DNA of 64,000 bases from Sporosarcina sp. D27 (GCF_000586555.1 NZ_AZUC01000014.1:248001-312000), one strand, 5' to 3'; positions 20,059 through 29,927 are shown, counted from the first letter of the stretch. The notes: a model not told the origin generated them from the letters alone. Numbers and translations are program-made.

Positions 20059-20079
20059 TGTTTCAAAAATTGGACATAA

Positions 20080-20207
20080 TGTTGATTTCTACTTCAGGTG
20101 GAGGCTTTCCTTGGGGGTTGATCTCAACCTCCACGGCGCTACGCTTCTGCGGGGTCTTCGAACTTCGCTGTTCCCTAAGGAGTCACCACCTTACGTTCCG
20201 ATCAACA
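20080..20207 (-). repeat. Dispersed GC-rich intergenic repeat, copy B (inverted)
   Basis: Read on the minus strand it begins TGTTGATCGG and ends AAATCAACA, with GAAGACCCCGCAG, GGAAAGCC and ACCTGAAGTAG blocks colinear with copy A at 7703-7828. It lies between the T-box terminator and the valS start, so it is transcribed in the valS leader. Terminal TGTTGAT/ATCAACA are inverted, giving the element overall palindromic ends. Confidence 0.8.
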
Positions 20208-20284
20208 GAAAGTATAAATATAAAGTGTCCGATTAAAAACAAAAATGAATTGACTTATTTTTAGTATTACGAGGAGGAATTGTT

Positions 20285-22933
20285 ATGACAGAAAAAGAGC
20301 AGTTGGAGATGCCGACTAAGTATGATCCGCAGACAATTGAAAGAGATCGCTATGAATGGTGGTTAAAGGGTGAGTATTTTAAAGCTCAGCCGGAGAGTGG
20401 GAAAGAGCCATATACGATCGTAATTCCACCACCGAACGTAACGGGTAGATTACATTTGGGTCACGCATGGGATACGACGCTTCAAGACATCTTAACTCGT
20501 ATGAAACGCATGCAAGGATATGATGCATTGTGGCTACCAGGAATGGACCACGCTGGAATTGCGACCCAAGCGAAAGTGGAAGAGAAGCTGCGTGCAAATG
20601 GCCAAACACGTTATGATCTAGGGCGAGAGAAATTTCTAGAAGAAACATGGAAATGGAAAGATGAGTATGCTGGCCATATTCGTGAACAGTGGTCTAAGCT
20701 AGGTCTCGGATTAGATTACTCACGTGAGCGCTTCACTCTGGATGAAGGACTTTCACGTGCCGTACGTGAAGTATTCGTCAAGTTGTACAAAAAAGATCTA
20801 ATTTACCGCGGAGAATATATTATCAACTGGGACCCTGCGACGAAAACAGCATTGTCCGATATCGAAGTAATCCATAAAGATGTAGCGGGTGCTTTCTATC
20901 ATATGCGTTATCCACTCACAGATGGAACTGGAAGTATCGAAATTGCAACAACTCGACCTGAAACGATGCTTGGAGACACAGCGGTTGCTGTTCACCCTGA
21001 AGACGAGCGCTATCAGCACTTAATAGGAAAAACTGTGAAGTTGCCAATCGTTGGCCGTGAAATTCCTATCGTAGCGGATGATTACGTAGAAATGGACTTC
21101 GGAAGTGGTGCGGTTAAGATTACACCTGCCCATGACCCGAACGACTTTGAAGTCGGAAATCGTCATGACTTACCACGCGTTCTTGTGATGAACGAAGATG
21201 GTTCGATGAACAAGTTGGCTGGTAAATACGAAGGAATGGACCGTTTTGAATGTCGCAAAGCGATCGTTAAAGATTTGCAAGACATGGATGTTCTATTCAA
21301 AATTGAAGAGCATAATCACTCTGTAGGGCACTCGGAGCGAAGCGGTGCGGTTGTTGAGCCTTACTTATCGACTCAATGGTTCGTTAAGATGCAACCACTT
21401 GCGGAAAAAGCGATCGAGCTGCAAAAAGCGGAAGGTAAAGTGACATTCGTTCCTGAGCGTTTCGAGAAAACATACTTGACATGGATGGAGAACATACACG
21501 ATTGGTGTATTTCTCGTCAGCTTTGGTGGGGGCATCGGATTCCTGCATGGTATCACAACGAAACTGGTGAAGTATACGTCGGTGAAGAAGCACCAGTAGA
21601 TATTGAAAATTGGCACCAAGAAGAAGACGTACTCGATACGTGGTTCTCATCTGCATTATGGCCGTTCTCGACGATGGGCTGGCCGGACACGGAAGACCCT
21701 GAATTCAAACGTTACTATCCAACAGATGCTCTTGTTACAGGGTATGACATTATCTTCTTCTGGGTGTCTCGCATGATTTTCCAAGGCATTGAGTTTACGG
21801 ATCAGCGTCCATTCAAGGATGTATTGATACACGGATTGGTTCGTGCGGAAGATGGACGCAAAATGTCGAAGTCACTCGGTAACGGGGTAGATCCGATGGA
21901 TGTCATCGACCAGTATGGTGCCGATGCATTGCGTTACTTCCTAGCAACGGGTTCATCACCAGGTCAAGACCTTCGCTATTCTACTGAAAAAGTTGAAGCA
22001 ATCTGGAACTTTGCCAATAAAATCTGGAATGCTTCCCGTTTCGCGTTGATGAACATGGAAGGTTTGAAATACGAAGAAATCGATTTGTCGGGAGAACGTT
22101 CCGTAGCGGATGATTGGATTTTAACACGACTCAACGAAACAATTGACTCCGTGACAAAGCTATCAGATCGCTATGAGTTCGGTGAAGTTGGCCGTGCACT
22201 TTATAACTTCATCTGGGATGATTTCTGTGACTGGTATATCGAGATGGCGAAGTTGCCATTGTACGGCGAAAACGAAAAAGCAAAGCATATGACGCGTTCG
22301 GTTCTTGCGTATGTACTCGACAATACGATGCGTTTGCTTCACCCACTCATGCCGTTCATCACGGAAGAAATCTGGCAGAACTTACCGCATGAAGGTGAGT
22401 CCATTACAGTTGCTGCATGGCCAGTAGCAGATGCGAGTTTGACGAACGTAGAACGTTCCACTCACATGAAGCTATTGACAGATGTCATCAAAGCGGTTCG
22501 TACAATCCGTGCAGAGGTGAACACACCGATGAGTCGCCAAGTACCGTTGTACATCGCTGCGAAAGACGAAGCAACAGCAGCTGTCTTGAAAGCAAACAGC
22601 CAATACATTGAGAAATTCTGTAACCCAGAAACTCTTGAAATCGGCGTAGATGTTCAAGCACCAGGGAAGTCGATGTCTGCAGTAGTTACAGGAGCCGAGC
22701 TCTTCATGCCACTTGAAGGCTTGCTTAATATCGACGAGGAAATTGCACGTCTAGGCAAAGAGCTCGACAAATGGGCTGGCGAAGTGAAACGCGTTCAAGG
22801 AAAATTGTCCAACGAACGTTTCGTTTCCAAAGCACCACAGTCTGTCGTAGACGAAGAACGTGCAAAAGAACAAGATTATCTTGAAAAACAAGCTGCCGTG
22901 CAGCGTCGTATCGAGGAATTGAAAGAGATTTAA
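20285..22933 (+). CDS. valS: Valyl-tRNA synthetase
   Basis: 882 residues, class-I synthetase charging tRNA-Val. The HIGH motif appears as HLGH (residues 57-60) after PPPNVTGRL, and KMSKS at 526-530. The inserted editing domain, which hydrolyses Thr-tRNA(Val), contains [17 protein letters not shown] (about 222-238). The tail from about residue 810 forms the coiled-coil arm. GAGGAGG precedes the ATG. Expression is controlled by the T-box upstream, and a strong terminator follows. Confidence 0.98.
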   Translation: MTEKEQLEMPTKYDPQTIERDRYEWWLKGEYFKAQPESGKEPYTIVIPPPNVTGRLHLGHAWDTTLQDILTRMKRMQGYDALWLPGMDHAGIATQAKVEEKLRANGQTRYDLGREKFLEETWKWKDEYAGHIREQWSKLGLGLDYSRERFTLDEGLSRAVREVFVKLYKKDLIYRGEYIINWDPATKTALSDIEVIHKDVAGAFYHMRYPLTDGTGSIEIATTRPETMLGDTAVAVHPEDERYQHLIGKTVKLPIVGREIPIVADDYVEMDFGSGAVKITPAHDPNDFEVGNRHDLPRVLVMNEDGSMNKLAGKYEGMDRFECRKAIVKDLQDMDVLFKIEEHNHSVGHSERSGAVVEPYLSTQWFVKMQPLAEKAIELQKAEGKVTFVPERFEKTYLTWMENIHDWCISRQLWWGHRIPAWYHNETGEVYVGEEAPVDIENWHQEEDVLDTWFSSALWPFSTMGWPDTEDPEFKRYYPTDALVTGYDIIFFWVSRMIFQGIEFTDQRPFKDVLIHGLVRAEDGRKMSKSLGNGVDPMDVIDQYGADALRYFLATGSSPGQDLRYSTEKVEAIWNFANKIWNASRFALMNMEGLKYEEIDLSGERSVADDWILTRLNETIDSVTKLSDRYEFGEVGRALYNFIWDDFCDWYIEMAKLPLYGENEKAKHMTRSVLAYVLDNTMRLLHPLMPFITEEIWQNLPHEGESITVAAWPVADASLTNVERSTHMKLLTDVIKAVRTIRAEVNTPMSRQVPLYIAAKDEATAAVLKANSQYIEKFCNPETLEIGVDVQAPGKSMSAVVTGAELFMPLEGLLNIDEEIARLGKELDKWAGEVKRVQGKLSNERFVSKAPQSVVDEERAKEQDYLEKQAAVQRRIEELKEI

Positions 22934-22939
22934 GTAGGG

Positions 22940-22973
22940 GAGGGCTTTCTAGCGAAAGCCCTCTTTTTATTTT
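22940..22973 (+). terminator. Terminator after valS
   Basis: GAGGGCTTTC / GAAAGCCCTC with loop TAGC, then TTTTTATTTT. Confidence 0.92.
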
Positions 22974-22995
22974 GTAAAGTCTTTGAAGCATTGGT

Positions 22996-23175
22996 AGTGA
23001 TCATAATGCTGGAGGTGTGCTCATAAACCTGGGGAAGTGATCATAAACACAGGAAAGTGCTCATAAACTTGGAAATGTGATCATAAACACATGAAAGAGC
23101 TCATAAACCTCGAAATGTGATCATAAAACATAGAGAGTGATCATAAATCCTGGAAAATGATCATAACTCATACTG
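22996..23175. repeat. Tandem array with 20-bp period
   Basis: The hexamer TCATAA recurs at 23001, 23021, 23041, 23061, 23081, 23101, 23121, 23141 and 23161, an exact 20-bp period over nine units. Each is preceded by TGA or GC, giving TGATCATAA or GCTCATAA; the first six units alternate between the two. The rest of each unit is looser (AAAC, two variable bases, then GGAAAT/GGAAAG). No ORF runs through and no clear promoter is seen. Confidence 0.9.
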
Positions 23176-23259
23176 AAGATCATCCCTGCAATACAATACC
23201 TCAAAAAATAAGCGAAGCGCTACCAATTAATCCCTTAAAGCACGTGAATTGTGTCTTGT

Positions 23260-23360
23260 TATCGAGAAATTCATCTAAGTGTCGGAGAAATTCACCCTTG
23301 TGATAGAGAAACTATCTGAAGTGATTGAGAAAGACATAAAACTGTCGGAAAAAAGTATCC
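23260..23360. repeat. Tandem array with 21-bp period
   Basis: GAGAAA recurs at 23264, 23285, 23306 and 23327 with a degenerate fifth copy at 23348, an exact 21-bp period. Unit starts vary between TCG, TCGG, TAG and TTG before the AGAAA core, and units end in AAGTG or similar. It begins about 90 bases after the 20-bp array and has a different consensus. Confidence 0.82.
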
Positions 23361-23389
23361 AGCATAGAAAAATATTACAACCAAACACC

Positions 23390-23429
23390 AAAAAAGCCTT
23401 ACAAAGTGCTAACTCAGCACCTCATAAGG
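23390..23429 (-). terminator. Terminator of the ATP-grasp operon
   Basis: On the minus strand, CCTTAT...GTAAGG encloses an inner GTGCT-GAGTT-AGCAC hairpin, followed by TTTTTT (complement of 23390-23395). It lies one base past the stop of the downstream ligase gene. Confidence 0.75.
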
Positions 23430-23430
23430 A

Positions 23431-24222
23431 TTAAAAAAGTTTTTTATGGATATGTCGCATGACTTCGCACGCGACATTCATTTCACTTGTCTCATAAAGT
23501 GACCTTGCACCTACAGGATCTTCAATTTCGTTCAACAACCAGACGCCTTCTCGATTCTGAATGAAATCGACTCCAATATAGTCACTTTTCAACGCTTTAG
23601 CAATCTTCACTGCGAACTCACGTAAAGTAGAAGAAACGTCAAACCGCTCAGCAGTTCCACCTAAGCCAACATTCGCCTTAAATGATTCCACTCCAGTCCG
23701 CTTTACCGCTCCCACAACTTCCTCACCAATTAAGTAAAGTCGTACATCAGAAGAGTTGTGCTCAATGTAAGGCTGCATCACAAGTTGTCGATTTGGATAA
23801 CGCGAAATCACATGCTCCATTTCAGCATTCGTCTCACATAAATGGACTTCTTCACCACCATGTCCATCCGTTGTTTTTAAAATAATAGGATACTTACCAA
23901 CATCCTGAGCAGAGTCCAACAGTCTCGTAGGAATCGAAGGGATGCCCAAAAGTGCAGCAAGTTGGTACGTTTGGAGCTTATCATTCGCAATACGATTCAC
24001 TTCGCTTCGATTGACGACAACAATCCCACTTTGTTCCCATCGTTGACACTTTTTAAAGTCCCGCGCTCGATAAAAGACGAAGGTTGCGTCATCCGGAAGT
24101 TCGGCATCACCCGACAGCAATTCAACAACTAGTTGATTTGCAGCGCCTTCTTTAATGAGTTCATCGATAAACCATCGATTGCGCAACGCATCTTCCTCTT
24201 CATAATAGATATAGCCCTTCAT
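23431..24222 (-). CDS. RimK-like ATP-grasp ligase (second of pair)
   Basis: 263 residues with the ATP-grasp architecture: a short N-terminal pre-ATP-grasp domain, then PIILKTTDGHGGEEVHLC (ATP-binding lysine and glycine loop, about 111-128), DVRLYLIGEEVVGAVKR (about 158-174) and the metal-binding segment VWLLNEIEDPVGARSLY (about 227-243). This matches the RimK/LysX/CphA-like carboxylate-amine ligase superfamily, which makes peptide-like bonds with ATP. Substrates cannot be read. Its ATG overlaps the stop of the upstream ligase, so both are co-translated. The glutamate-asparagine pair usual near the metal site appears as NEIED, slightly unusual. Confidence 0.8.
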   Translation of the reverse strand: MKGYIYYEEEDALRNRWFIDELIKEGAANQLVVELLSGDAELPDDATFVFYRARDFKKCQRWEQSGIVVVNRSEVNRIANDKLQTYQLAALLGIPSIPTRLLDSAQDVGKYPIILKTTDGHGGEEVHLCETNAEMEHVISRYPNRQLVMQPYIEHNSSDVRLYLIGEEVVGAVKRTGVESFKANVGLGGTAERFDVSSTLREFAVKIAKALKSDYIGVDFIQNREGVWLLNEIEDPVGARSLYETSEMNVACEVMRHIHKKLF

Positions 24223-25085
24223 CCAATCACCTCTAAAATGTATGCAATCATTGCATCGGCTACGTTAATTCCTGTTACATGATAAATATTTCGGATATGT
24301 GCTGCGGCATTTACTTCACAAACAAGCGGTTCTTCATTCACCCCAAACAATAAGTCAACACCAGCAAAATCCGCGCCAACCGATTTTGCAGCACGCAATG
24401 CGATATCGATTTGTGCATCTGTTAACTCAACGGTCTGAGCTTTTCCGCCATTCGTAATGTTCGCACGGAAATCCGTTTCGGAATGTCGATACATCGCAGC
24501 AACGACCTGGCCACCAACGACATTTACTCTAATATCGCGTCCGCGACTCGAAGAGATGAACTCCTGAAATAAATAATCAATACCACGCAAAGACTCCGTT
24601 TTCTCGTAAAACTGTTCCTCGGTTTCAATTAGATAGACATTCATCCCGAAAGAACCACGAGCCTCCTTGATAATCATTGGAAGACCGAGTTCTTGCAAGA
24701 CACGTTCATAATAACCACTTTCTCGTATTGTGAAATTGGGATACACTTTCGGCGCAACAATTGTCCTTGGCATTGGCACACCATCAAGTGCGAGTCTAAT
24801 CGCTTGTTTTGTTTTATTGTCACACCGCTCAATCACTTCCGGATCATTGAATACAGGAATGCCGAGGGATTTCAAATAGGTTGCGAGTACAATATCCTTA
24901 TCTAAAAACACGACAAAATCAGGGAGTGAATCGACTTTTCCGGTTACATCCATCATGACTTCATAATTTTTATAAATTGTTGCAGAAACACCCGCCCGAT
25001 CAGCAGCCTCTTGTACGAGTTCCGCCTGATCTCGGAATTTGTCATTCACTAAACTTCCATTATAAATAATCCAGCAGTTCTTCAA
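24219..25085 (-). CDS. RimK-like ATP-grasp ligase (first of pair)
   Basis: 288 residues. The N-terminal domain (about 1-95) is followed by ATP-grasp motifs: LPMIIKEARGSFGMNVYL (about 135-152), FQEFISSSRGRDIRVNVVGG (about 173-192), FRANITNGGKAQ (about 205-216) and the metal site PLVCEVNAAAHI (about 255-266, E-x-N). These are typical of RimK-type alpha-amino-acid ligases. It overlaps the next ligase by four bases. The pair is transcribed divergently from folC. Confidence 0.83.
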   Translation of the reverse strand: MKNCWIIYNGSLVNDKFRDQAELVQEAADRAGVSATIYKNYEVMMDVTGKVDSLPDFVVFLDKDIVLATYLKSLGIPVFNDPEVIERCDNKTKQAIRLALDGVPMPRTIVAPKVYPNFTIRESGYYERVLQELGLPMIIKEARGSFGMNVYLIETEEQFYEKTESLRGIDYLFQEFISSSRGRDIRVNVVGGQVVAAMYRHSETDFRANITNGGKAQTVELTDAQIDIALRAAKSVGADFAGVDLLFGVNEEPLVCEVNAAAHIRNIYHVTGINVADAMIAYILEVIG

Positions 25086-25122
25086 ATAAAACCCTTCTTT
25101 CTCGTGCTATACTCTTAAGAAA

Positions 25123-25138
25123 AGCCTTTTAAAAGGCT
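25123..25138. repeat. 16-bp perfect palindrome between divergent genes
   Basis: AGCCTTTTAAAAGGCT is perfectly self-complementary with no loop, so it is not a terminator. It sits between the divergent ATP-grasp operon and folC and could be an operator for either. Confidence 0.4.
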
Positions 25139-25174
25139 ATTAACTATAAGTTTAGCATAAGGTGGGGAAAAGAT

Positions 25175-26398
25175 ATGATACCGAAGTTGGACGAGTATAA
25201 GAAACGAGTATGCATTAGTAGTGATAATGAGATTAAACCTGGACTAGCTGCAATTGAAAACGCGATGAAACTCCTTGGATCTCCCCAAGAAAATTTACAA
25301 GCAATCCACGTTGCAGGCACGAATGGCAAAGGATCTACAATTTGCTTTATGGAATCTATCCTGCGTGAGGCAGGAATAAGTACAGGCGTTTTCGCTTCAC
25401 CTGCAATGATCGATATCCATGACCAAATCAGAATCAATGGAGAAAATATTACGGAAGAGCAGTTAACCACATCTTTCCAAATACTGAAAGATGCCGGACT
25501 TGACGGGATGTTGACAGACTTCGAACTATTGACAGCGGCAGCGTTTGTCACATTTAACCGCCTGCAACCTGACGTGGTCCTCATTGAATGTGGAATGGGT
25601 GGAATGTTTGACAGCACAAATGTAATCACACCGATGGTTTCTGTAATTCCATCAATCGCTAAAGACCATATAGGATTCCTAGGTGACTCAATTAAAGAGA
25701 TTGCGTGGCATAAAACAGGGATATTTAAAAAGGGAGTTCCAGCTGTATGCGGGAAATTGCCTGCGGACGCCGAAAAGGTAGCAGAAAAAGTGGCTACTGA
25801 AGTTGGCAGTCCATTAGTATTCTATGGACAAGGTTTCTGTATGAAAGAAGGAAACCCCGAACAGTTTGATGGAAGTCAGCAACTAGCATTACCACACAGA
25901 AGGATGAAAGGTCCTCACCAAGCTATCAATGCAGCAGTAGCTATAGAAGCACTTCTTAAAACAGGTCTACAACTTCCGATAGAAGCGATTCAAAAAGGTA
26001 TTGCAACCGCACAGCTCTCTTTTCGATTCGAAGAAATCACACCAGGCGTCTTTTTTGATGGTGCACACAATCCTGCCGCAGCCGCGATGCTTAGACGTAC
26101 GATACAAGAACAACTTCCTGGAGAAAAGATCGACTTTGTCATAGGAATGATGGCAAATAAAGAAATTAAAGAGACACTCGATGAATTAATACCTGTTGCG
26201 AATTCATTTGCGTTCATCAATTTTAATGTGCTTGGTGCTGCAACTGCAGAATTCGTCTATGATCAATGTAGATTTGGAAATAAAAAGGTGACAGATGCAA
26301 AGGATGCGTCTATAATACTAACTAAAGACCTAGATAGAAAGAAAATAGTCTCAGGTTCTTTATACTTGCTAAACAGTCTAAGGTCTCATATACTATAA
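25175..26398 (+). CDS. folC: Folylpolyglutamate synthase / dihydrofolate synthase-like protein
   Basis: 407 residues of the Mur ligase superfamily. The P-loop is HVAGTNGKGST (about 45-55); LIECGMGGMFDSTNVI (about 134-149) and KDHIGFLG (about 161-168) follow, and the C-terminal domain has VFFDGAHNPAAAAML (about 291-305). FolC adds glutamate to folates. The usual EKAGI stretch with the carbamylated lysine is WHKTGI here; the lysine is kept. It occupies the folC position downstream of valS. RBS AAGGTGGGG lies before the ATG. Confidence 0.88.
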   Translation: MIPKLDEYKKRVCISSDNEIKPGLAAIENAMKLLGSPQENLQAIHVAGTNGKGSTICFMESILREAGISTGVFASPAMIDIHDQIRINGENITEEQLTTSFQILKDAGLDGMLTDFELLTAAAFVTFNRLQPDVVLIECGMGGMFDSTNVITPMVSVIPSIAKDHIGFLGDSIKEIAWHKTGIFKKGVPAVCGKLPADAEKVAEKVATEVGSPLVFYGQGFCMKEGNPEQFDGSQQLALPHRRMKGPHQAINAAVAIEALLKTGLQLPIEAIQKGIATAQLSFRFEEITPGVFFDGAHNPAAAAMLRRTIQEQLPGEKIDFVIGMMANKEIKETLDELIPVANSFAFINFNVLGAATAEFVYDQCRFGNKKVTDAKDASIILTKDLDRKKIVSGSLYLLNSLRSHIL

Positions 26399-26454
26399 TT
26401 AGCAATAGATAGAAAATTCCGCATGTTGAGCGGTTGACCGGAAGGATGAAGAGG

Positions 26455-28158
26455 ATGAAATTGAAAGGCCGGCCATTGTTGCTCTTATTGTTGTTGTGGA
26501 TACTTGTTGTGCCGACCGGTATCGTTTATCTTCTTTATACCCAGCCCATACCTATGGTGAATTGGTTATGGGTATGTGTTTCTGTTTTACTTGGTTTTTT
26601 AAGTATCTACTATCCCATCATCTACAATCGTAAACCCATCGTACTTTTTGTCTGGTTTACTTTACCGATTTTTCTTATGTATGGATTAACGATAGAGTTG
26701 ATCATTACTCAATTAATAATTGCATGTGCAGTTTTTGCTCGTTTTAAAACAGGTGATGTTCTGTATCGCTTGTTGTACAATTCGTTAGCTTATTTTGTTC
26801 TGTCGGTTAGTTCGGCTGTTGCTTTTGTCATGACAGGAGCTGGAATTGGAGAACAGTCCTTTAGCATTCTAGCTGTTGGCGTGTTTGTCTATCAAATTGT
26901 CTATTCCGTATTGTATGATTGGATTTTTAAACTTTATGGCGTACTTACTAATCGGATGAGACTGGATTCGGTAAAAGAAACGCTTCTTCATTATTTCAGG
27001 ATGGTCATAGCCGTTCCACTTGCCTTATCTTTATATTACATTCTCATCCATTATGGGGTTATTGGATATGTGTTAGTGGGAATTCCGTTCTTTTTCATGA
27101 CAATAGTGCTTAGAATTAATCGGCAGACAGACGATTTAAATGCCTATATTCAAGCTGCGGGGAAGATAGGTCAACAACTTGCTAAAATGACCACTGAAGA
27201 ATCAGTGATTGAAGAATTTTTGACCAAAACCGCAGCGCTGTTCAGAGCGGACTATGTGTACTTATTCGATCACCATGATGGGTGGCTGGAACCTACACAT
27301 TTTAATATGAAAGGGAAAAAAGTGGCTGTTCCTCAAGTTCGCTTAGCGAAAGGGGAGGGGATTGCTGGTAAAATCTTAGCTGATAAAAATAGTTTTCTTT
27401 ATACTAGACGAGACCAATGGATTCAACAAACAATTACTCCCGTTCCAGACGATATTGAAAGCTTATTATGTGTTCCATTTATCCGCGACCAGGAAATTGT
27501 GGGGGTTCTGGTGATGGGGAGCAAAAAGAAAGACGCCTTTAAGGAGTTTCATTTAAATGTCCTGGACTTGCTTAGTTCATACTTTATAGTGTCGGTTGAG
27601 AAAGCGAGATATATAGAACTTGCAGAACAGGAAAGTAACCGCTGTGCATTGACTGGACTCTATAATTATCGTTTTCTAGAGCAACGATTGGAACAGGAAA
27701 TGGATTTGCTGAATCGTGGATTTCTTAAAAATCTTGCAGTTGTCATGCTGGATATTGATCATTTTAAAAAGGTCAATGATTCCTACGGACATGAAAGTGG
27801 AAATCTTATATTGCAACAGTTTGCAAATCTGTTGCAAAACAAATGTCCTGAGAAAGCGATTGTTGCTAGATATGGTGGCGAAGAGTTCGTCTATATATTG
27901 CCCGAGTTTTCTATGGATGCTGCACTTGAGTTTGCAGAAGAGTTAAGAAGTGAAATCCAGCAAACAAACATGCAGATTGAGAATGATTTGTCGTGTTTGT
28001 TGAATGAAGATGAAATTCAAATCACAGCGAGTATAGGCGTATCAGCCGCACCTGAGGATACAGATGAAGCGATGACACTATTGCGAAATGCAGATCGTGC
28101 ATTGTATATTGGAGCGAAGCAGGCTGGCCGTAATCGAGTAGGTGGATATGTAAAGTAA
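26455..28158 (+). CDS. Membrane diguanylate cyclase (7TM-like, GAF, GGDEF)
   Basis: About 567 residues. The first about 215 residues hold six to seven membrane helices. Residues about 240-385 look like a GAF sensor domain (RLAKGEGIAGKIL). From about 395 the GGDEF domain has DIDHFKKVNDSYGHESGN and the intact active-site RYGGEEF, so it should make cyclic-di-GMP. The five-residues-upstream RxxD inhibitory site is absent (PEKAIVARY). I chose the ATG at 26455 because GGAAGG at 26440-26445 is nine bases away; a TTG at 26434 and an ATG at 26446 are alternatives. A paralogue follows after 25 bases. Confidence 0.9.
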   Translation: MKLKGRPLLLLLLLWILVVPTGIVYLLYTQPIPMVNWLWVCVSVLLGFLSIYYPIIYNRKPIVLFVWFTLPIFLMYGLTIELIITQLIIACAVFARFKTGDVLYRLLYNSLAYFVLSVSSAVAFVMTGAGIGEQSFSILAVGVFVYQIVYSVLYDWIFKLYGVLTNRMRLDSVKETLLHYFRMVIAVPLALSLYYILIHYGVIGYVLVGIPFFFMTIVLRINRQTDDLNAYIQAAGKIGQQLAKMTTEESVIEEFLTKTAALFRADYVYLFDHHDGWLEPTHFNMKGKKVAVPQVRLAKGEGIAGKILADKNSFLYTRRDQWIQQTITPVPDDIESLLCVPFIRDQEIVGVLVMGSKKKDAFKEFHLNVLDLLSSYFIVSVEKARYIELAEQESNRCALTGLYNYRFLEQRLEQEMDLLNRGFLKNLAVVMLDIDHFKKVNDSYGHESGNLILQQFANLLQNKCPEKAIVARYGGEEFVYILPEFSMDAALEFAEELRSEIQQTNMQIENDLSCLLNEDEIQITASIGVSAAPEDTDEAMTLLRNADRALYIGAKQAGRNRVGGYVK

Positions 28159-28183
28159 GGTATTCCAGAACGGAGGATACAGA

Positions 28184-29908
28184 ATGCTCAAGAATCCACG
28201 TAAGCAGTGGACGGCTTTTTTACTGTGGTTATTAGTAGTACCGACCTCGTTATATTATGTATATATGATGTTTCCGTTTAAAGAAATTGATGTGTGGTTT
28301 GTATTGCTAAATTTCATCATGCTAATTATCGCAATGAATTCGTCGTTCCAAATATTCTCGATTAGTATTTCACTTGAAAGATGGATTATTTTTGTGATCT
28401 TTTTTCAATATGGTCTTTTTGCGGAAATGGTTTTCATGCAAATTGCACTCACAATTTTACAATTCGTTCGAAAGTCGAGTTTACCGGCATTCTATCGGTT
28501 TACTACAAATTCGTTTATGTTTGCAATCGTTTCAATTGCTAGTGCGTTCTGCTTTCATTTCGCTGGCGGTAGAATCGTGGAAATGTCACCGTGGGCTTTC
28601 TTGTTTGCAGCAACCATTTATGCGATGTCGTATTCGCTAATAAATAGTTTAATCCTATACTGTATGATGAAAATAGAAAAATCTTCCGTTGATAATTTGA
28701 AACAAGCAGCTCTATGGGATTTCGCTACAACTATAATTGTACTACCCTTAGCGGTCGCATATAGTCTACTTACATACAAATTGGGCGTGTTCTCCGTTTT
28801 ATTGCTGGGTGCACCTTTTCTACTCGTGCTCCTAATTATTAGAAGGTATGCTTTTTCTGGTGAGCTTAACAAAAAGCTTTCTTCCGCTGTGGAAATAGGT
28901 CACGAACTAACGGAGAGTCTAAGCAGGGATGAAGTCATAAAAATTTTCACTGAGAAAATACAAGGTGTCGTAAATTATGATCAAGCTTATATTCTCGATA
29001 TTCGTAATGGTAACCGATTTCAAATGCTTGCCTGTTCAGAGGCGGGTACTTTTTCAAAGGAATCGCAGTTTTTTGACTTTGAAAATGAAGCGATTCCTTT
29101 GCTATCACCAGACAAAATAAAGGTATATAGTTCAAATAAAGAAATCGAAAAGCTCGAACATCTCCGGTTCAGTATTGCTGTACAAAGTGTGATGATTGCA
29201 CCTATTATTCGAGCAGGAAAACTTGAAGGTTATCTTATCATGACGTCGTTCAGAAAAAACTTTTTTGAGGATTTAGATAAAAAAATGGTTGATTTGTTAA
29301 CGGGTTATTTTGAAACCTCTATTGTAAAGGCATTTCATTACGAACGCACGATTGAAAAAAGTGAAAAATGCGGTCTTACAAAACTGTACAACTTTCGATA
29401 TTTAACAAAGAAACTAAGTGATGAGCTTAGTCTTTTTCACGAACAAGAGATTTCTAGTTTGTCTGCAATCATATTAGATATCGATCATTTTAAATCGATC
29501 AATGATAATTATGGACATCAAAGTGGCAATGACATTTTGTGTGAATTTGCTCAAGTTCTTAAAAAGTACGAGACGGAAGGTCGGACACTTGCCCGTTATG
29601 GGGGAGAGGAATTTGTTTTGTTGCTTCCTGATTTCACAAAGGAGGAAACAGTTTCTCTCGCTGAAAGAATTCGCCTTGAAATTGAGCAACATACATTTAC
29701 AATCAAACCGGACTTATCCGATGATATCGAATCGATTAGTATCATGCTTACTGTTAGTCTTGGTGTCTCATCAATTCCGGAGGACACACAATCAGATAGT
29801 AGTTTACTTCGGAATGCAGACAGAGCCCTCTATATTGGAGGGAAACAGTCAGGACGTAATCGTGTTGGGGTTTATGAAGCGGAGCCAACTGATCCAATTG
29901 AAATTTGA
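28184..29908 (+). CDS. Membrane diguanylate cyclase (7TM-like, GAF, GGDEF), paralogue
   Basis: 574 residues with the same plan as its upstream neighbour, from which it likely arose by duplication: N-terminal membrane helices (about 1-225), GAF-like region (about 245-390), GGDEF domain. The motifs LDIDHFKSINDNYGHQSGN and RYGGEEFVLLLP are intact, predicting diguanylate cyclase activity. RxxD is again absent (ETEGRTLARY). The GAF regions of the two diverge, so their signals may differ. The ATG has GGAGG at about 28171-28175. A terminator lies downstream and then the pilin operon. Confidence 0.9.
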   Translation: MLKNPRKQWTAFLLWLLVVPTSLYYVYMMFPFKEIDVWFVLLNFIMLIIAMNSSFQIFSISISLERWIIFVIFFQYGLFAEMVFMQIALTILQFVRKSSLPAFYRFTTNSFMFAIVSIASAFCFHFAGGRIVEMSPWAFLFAATIYAMSYSLINSLILYCMMKIEKSSVDNLKQAALWDFATTIIVLPLAVAYSLLTYKLGVFSVLLLGAPFLLVLLIIRRYAFSGELNKKLSSAVEIGHELTESLSRDEVIKIFTEKIQGVVNYDQAYILDIRNGNRFQMLACSEAGTFSKESQFFDFENEAIPLLSPDKIKVYSSNKEIEKLEHLRFSIAVQSVMIAPIIRAGKLEGYLIMTSFRKNFFEDLDKKMVDLLTGYFETSIVKAFHYERTIEKSEKCGLTKLYNFRYLTKKLSDELSLFHEQEISSLSAIILDIDHFKSINDNYGHQSGNDILCEFAQVLKKYETEGRTLARYGGEEFVLLLPDFTKEETVSLAERIRLEIEQHTFTIKPDLSDDIESISIMLTVSLGVSSIPEDTQSDSSLLRNADRALYIGGKQSGRNRVGVYEAEPTDPIEI

Positions 29909-29927
29909 TGAAAATAAAGGTTCACTC

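Noticed and set aside
20058-20264. 68-codon ORF between the T-box and valS
   Set aside because: It runs through the dispersed repeat copy B and has no RBS.
22996-23360. CRISPR array
   Set aside because: Periods of 20 and 21 bp leave no room for spacers, units are degenerate, and no cas genes are nearby.
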